From JAVBKE01 sp031554215 (GTDB taxonomy: Bacteria; Bacillota; Bacilli; JARBTR01), in assembly GCA_031554215.1 (NCBI GenBank), contig JAVBKF010000099.1, positions 1-22,451 of the forward strand: a stretch of 22,451 nucleotides of DNA, in the 5' to 3' direction. Positions 21,663 through 22,451 of the stretch are shown here, in pieces (position 1 is the stretch's first letter; the number at the start of each line of letters is the position of its first letter). The translations under genes and the position numbers were made by a program. The notes below the pieces were generated by a model, which did no database searches, was not told the DNA's origin, and saw only the letters and a list, made by a program, of their open reading frames with translations.

Positions 21663-22001
21663 TTAGTTTCTTCTATTGTAAGCTTCATCAAAATTCTTTC
21701 CCTCTAAACGCTTATCTAGCGTTAAGGACTCACGGCAATGCATGCAAATATCTACCTTCCCTAGCATCTTCGTTACCTTGTTACAACTGGGACAGACAAT
21801 TTGAGTTGCTTTAGTAGATAAGAGGCCAATCCAAAAATAGATCAAAACACTGGCGATAATCGCAAAAACCCCAACTAACAAAAACCCAGAAGCAATGATT
21901 AAATGATCTTTAAAATAGATCCCGCCATACATCACAATAAAACCAGCGAAGATTAGGAACAGTGCAAACGAACGGATCTTATTAATCTTGCTTGAATACA
22001 T
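21663..22001 (-). CDS. ygzB: YgzB family membrane protein with zinc-ribbon-like tail
   Basis: A 112-residue protein matching B. subtilis YgzB, of unknown function. It begins YSSKINKIRSFAL, has two hydrophobic helices (about 12-30 and 34-60), then a cytoplasmic zinc-ribbon-like segment with Cys70-x2-Cys73 and Cys86-x2-Cys89, and the family tail LTLDKRLEGKNFDEAYN. A GTG at 22013 is in frame but is part of the AAGGTGGGG ribosome binding site, so ATG 22001 is the start. It faces perR convergently and is divergent from the rRNA operon. The ygxA gene that lies between ygzB and the rrn operon in B. subtilis is missing. Confidence 0.9.
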   Translation of the reverse strand: MYSSKINKIRSFALFLIFAGFIVMYGGIYFKDHLIIASGFLLVGVFAIIASVLIYFWIGLLSTKATQIVCPSCNKVTKMLGKVDICMHCRESLTLDKRLEGKNFDEAYNRRN

Positions 22002-22072
22002 GAATGACCCCACCTTAAAAGATAATGTATCCTAGGTATAACATACTTTTAAAAAGCAAACGAAAAAAATGC

Positions 22073-22101
22073 TTGACCTCCTTTTTGAAAGATGATATAT
22101 T
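22073..22101 (+). promoter_or_regulatory. rRNA operon promoter P1
   Basis: TTGACC (22073-22078), a 17-nt spacer and TATATT (22096-22101), preceded by an A-rich, UP-like stretch (ACGAAAAAAATG). Confidence 0.85.
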
Positions 22102-22175
22102 AGATAACGTTGTTTCAAACGAAAAAAACACGTACATAAAAAGAAGATACACAAAAAAACTTTTTTTAAAAAGTG

Positions 22176-22204
22176 TTGACAAGAAAATAGATACATGATA
22201 TTAT
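22176..22204 (+). promoter_or_regulatory. rRNA operon promoter P2
   Basis: Perfect TTGACA (22176-22181), a 17-nt spacer and TATTAT (22199-22204) with an extended TG (22196-22197), preceded by A/T tracts. Tandem P1/P2 about 100 nt apart is the usual Bacillus rrn arrangement. Confidence 0.9.
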
Positions 22205-22245
22205 GTATAAGCTGTCATTTTGAAGCAAGCGATAAAGAAACAAAA

Positions 22246-22260
22246 TGCTCTTTGAAAACT
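22246..22260 (+). promoter_or_regulatory. rRNA antitermination boxA
   Basis: TGCTCTTTGAAAACT is the conserved Bacillus boxA in the rRNA leader, used for Nus-factor antitermination of the untranslated rRNA transcript. Confidence 0.85.
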
Positions 22261-22362
22261 AAACAAAACGAAACGCCAAGCAAGAGATGGAAACATCTCA
22301 ACAAAGAAACAAAAGTAAATTTGAGCAATCAAATGATCTATAAGAACACTAAGGTGTTCACA

Positions 22363-22451
<89 letters not shown>

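Larger units (their letters stand above)
22014..22362. other. ygzB-rrn divergent region and rRNA leader
   Basis: Contains the rRNA promoters P1 and P2, boxA and two small leader hairpins: GAGATG-GAAA-CATCTC (22284-22299) and GAACAC-TAAG-GTGTTC (22344-22359). A 66-codon ORF at 22195-22395 runs from the P2 -10 into the 16S gene and is not a gene. A possible extended -10 for ygzB (TGTTATACC on the minus strand) lies around 22036-22044. Confidence 0.7.

Overview
The window looks like the chromosome of a low-to-moderate GC member of the Bacillaceae or a close relative. Genes are densely packed with strong AGGAGG-type ribosome binding sites, frequent GTG/TTG starts and Bacillus-type extended -10 promoters. 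At least a dozen proteins match Bacillus subtilis orthologues closely (AcsA, TrxB, YvcI, RapZ, YvcK, WhiA, YtpP, YtpQ, YgaE, GsaB/HemL, PerR, YgzB). The species cannot be fixed from the roughly 89 bases of 16S rRNA at the right edge. No CRISPR array, prophage, intact insertion sequence, tRNA or recognisable defence system is visible; this is mostly ordinary core chromosome.

Layout. 1-394: gene-free, with a terminator from an upstream gene. 395-1870: amidase-signature hydrolase. 1871-2245: gene-free, with a perfect 24-bp hairpin. 2246-3961: acetyl-CoA synthetase AcsA, followed by a decayed tandem copy of its own 3' end and a terminator. 4335-4538: small CDGSH-type iron-sulfur protein. 4907-10455: the conserved yvcD-trxB-yvcI-rapZ-yvcK-whiA block (TPR protein, thioredoxin reductase, Nudix hydrolase, RNase adapter/NTPase, UDP-GlcNAc-sensing GlmR and the WhiA DNA-binding protein), without the crh gene that follows in B. 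subtilis. 10816-12800 (minus): ktrB-ktrA potassium uptake pair. 13353-17036: a YtzB-like PepSY protein, an unrecognised anchored protein, an MFS transporter, thioredoxin-like YtpP and DUF1444 protein YtpQ. 17063-19415 (minus): gsaB/hemL and ygaE, translationally coupled. 19416-20021: gene-free. 20022-20975: D-2-hydroxyacid dehydrogenase. 21162-21593: peroxide regulator PerR. 21663-22001 (minus): YgzB. 22073 onward: tandem rRNA promoters P1 and P2, boxA leader and the start of a 16S rRNA gene.

Functionally the window joins redox and peroxide homeostasis (TrxB, YtpP, PerR), envelope precursor and carbon-flux control (RapZ, YvcK, WhiA), acetate activation, potassium homeostasis and tetrapyrrole synthesis. 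Three gene blocks that lie far apart in B. subtilis (yvcD-yvcL, ytpP-ytpQ, ygaE-gsaB-perR-ygzB-rrn) are collected here in 18 kb next to an rRNA operon.

The observations most worth checking lie between genes: the acsA 3'-end tandem ghost, near-identical 24-nt direct repeats flanking the dehydrogenase gene, candidate PerR boxes at the hemL and perR promoters, nested terminators with no gene in front of them, a 29-nt repeat pair at 13.1 kb, and a T8 tract directly behind the yvcI start codon. I found no convincing new multi-gene system.
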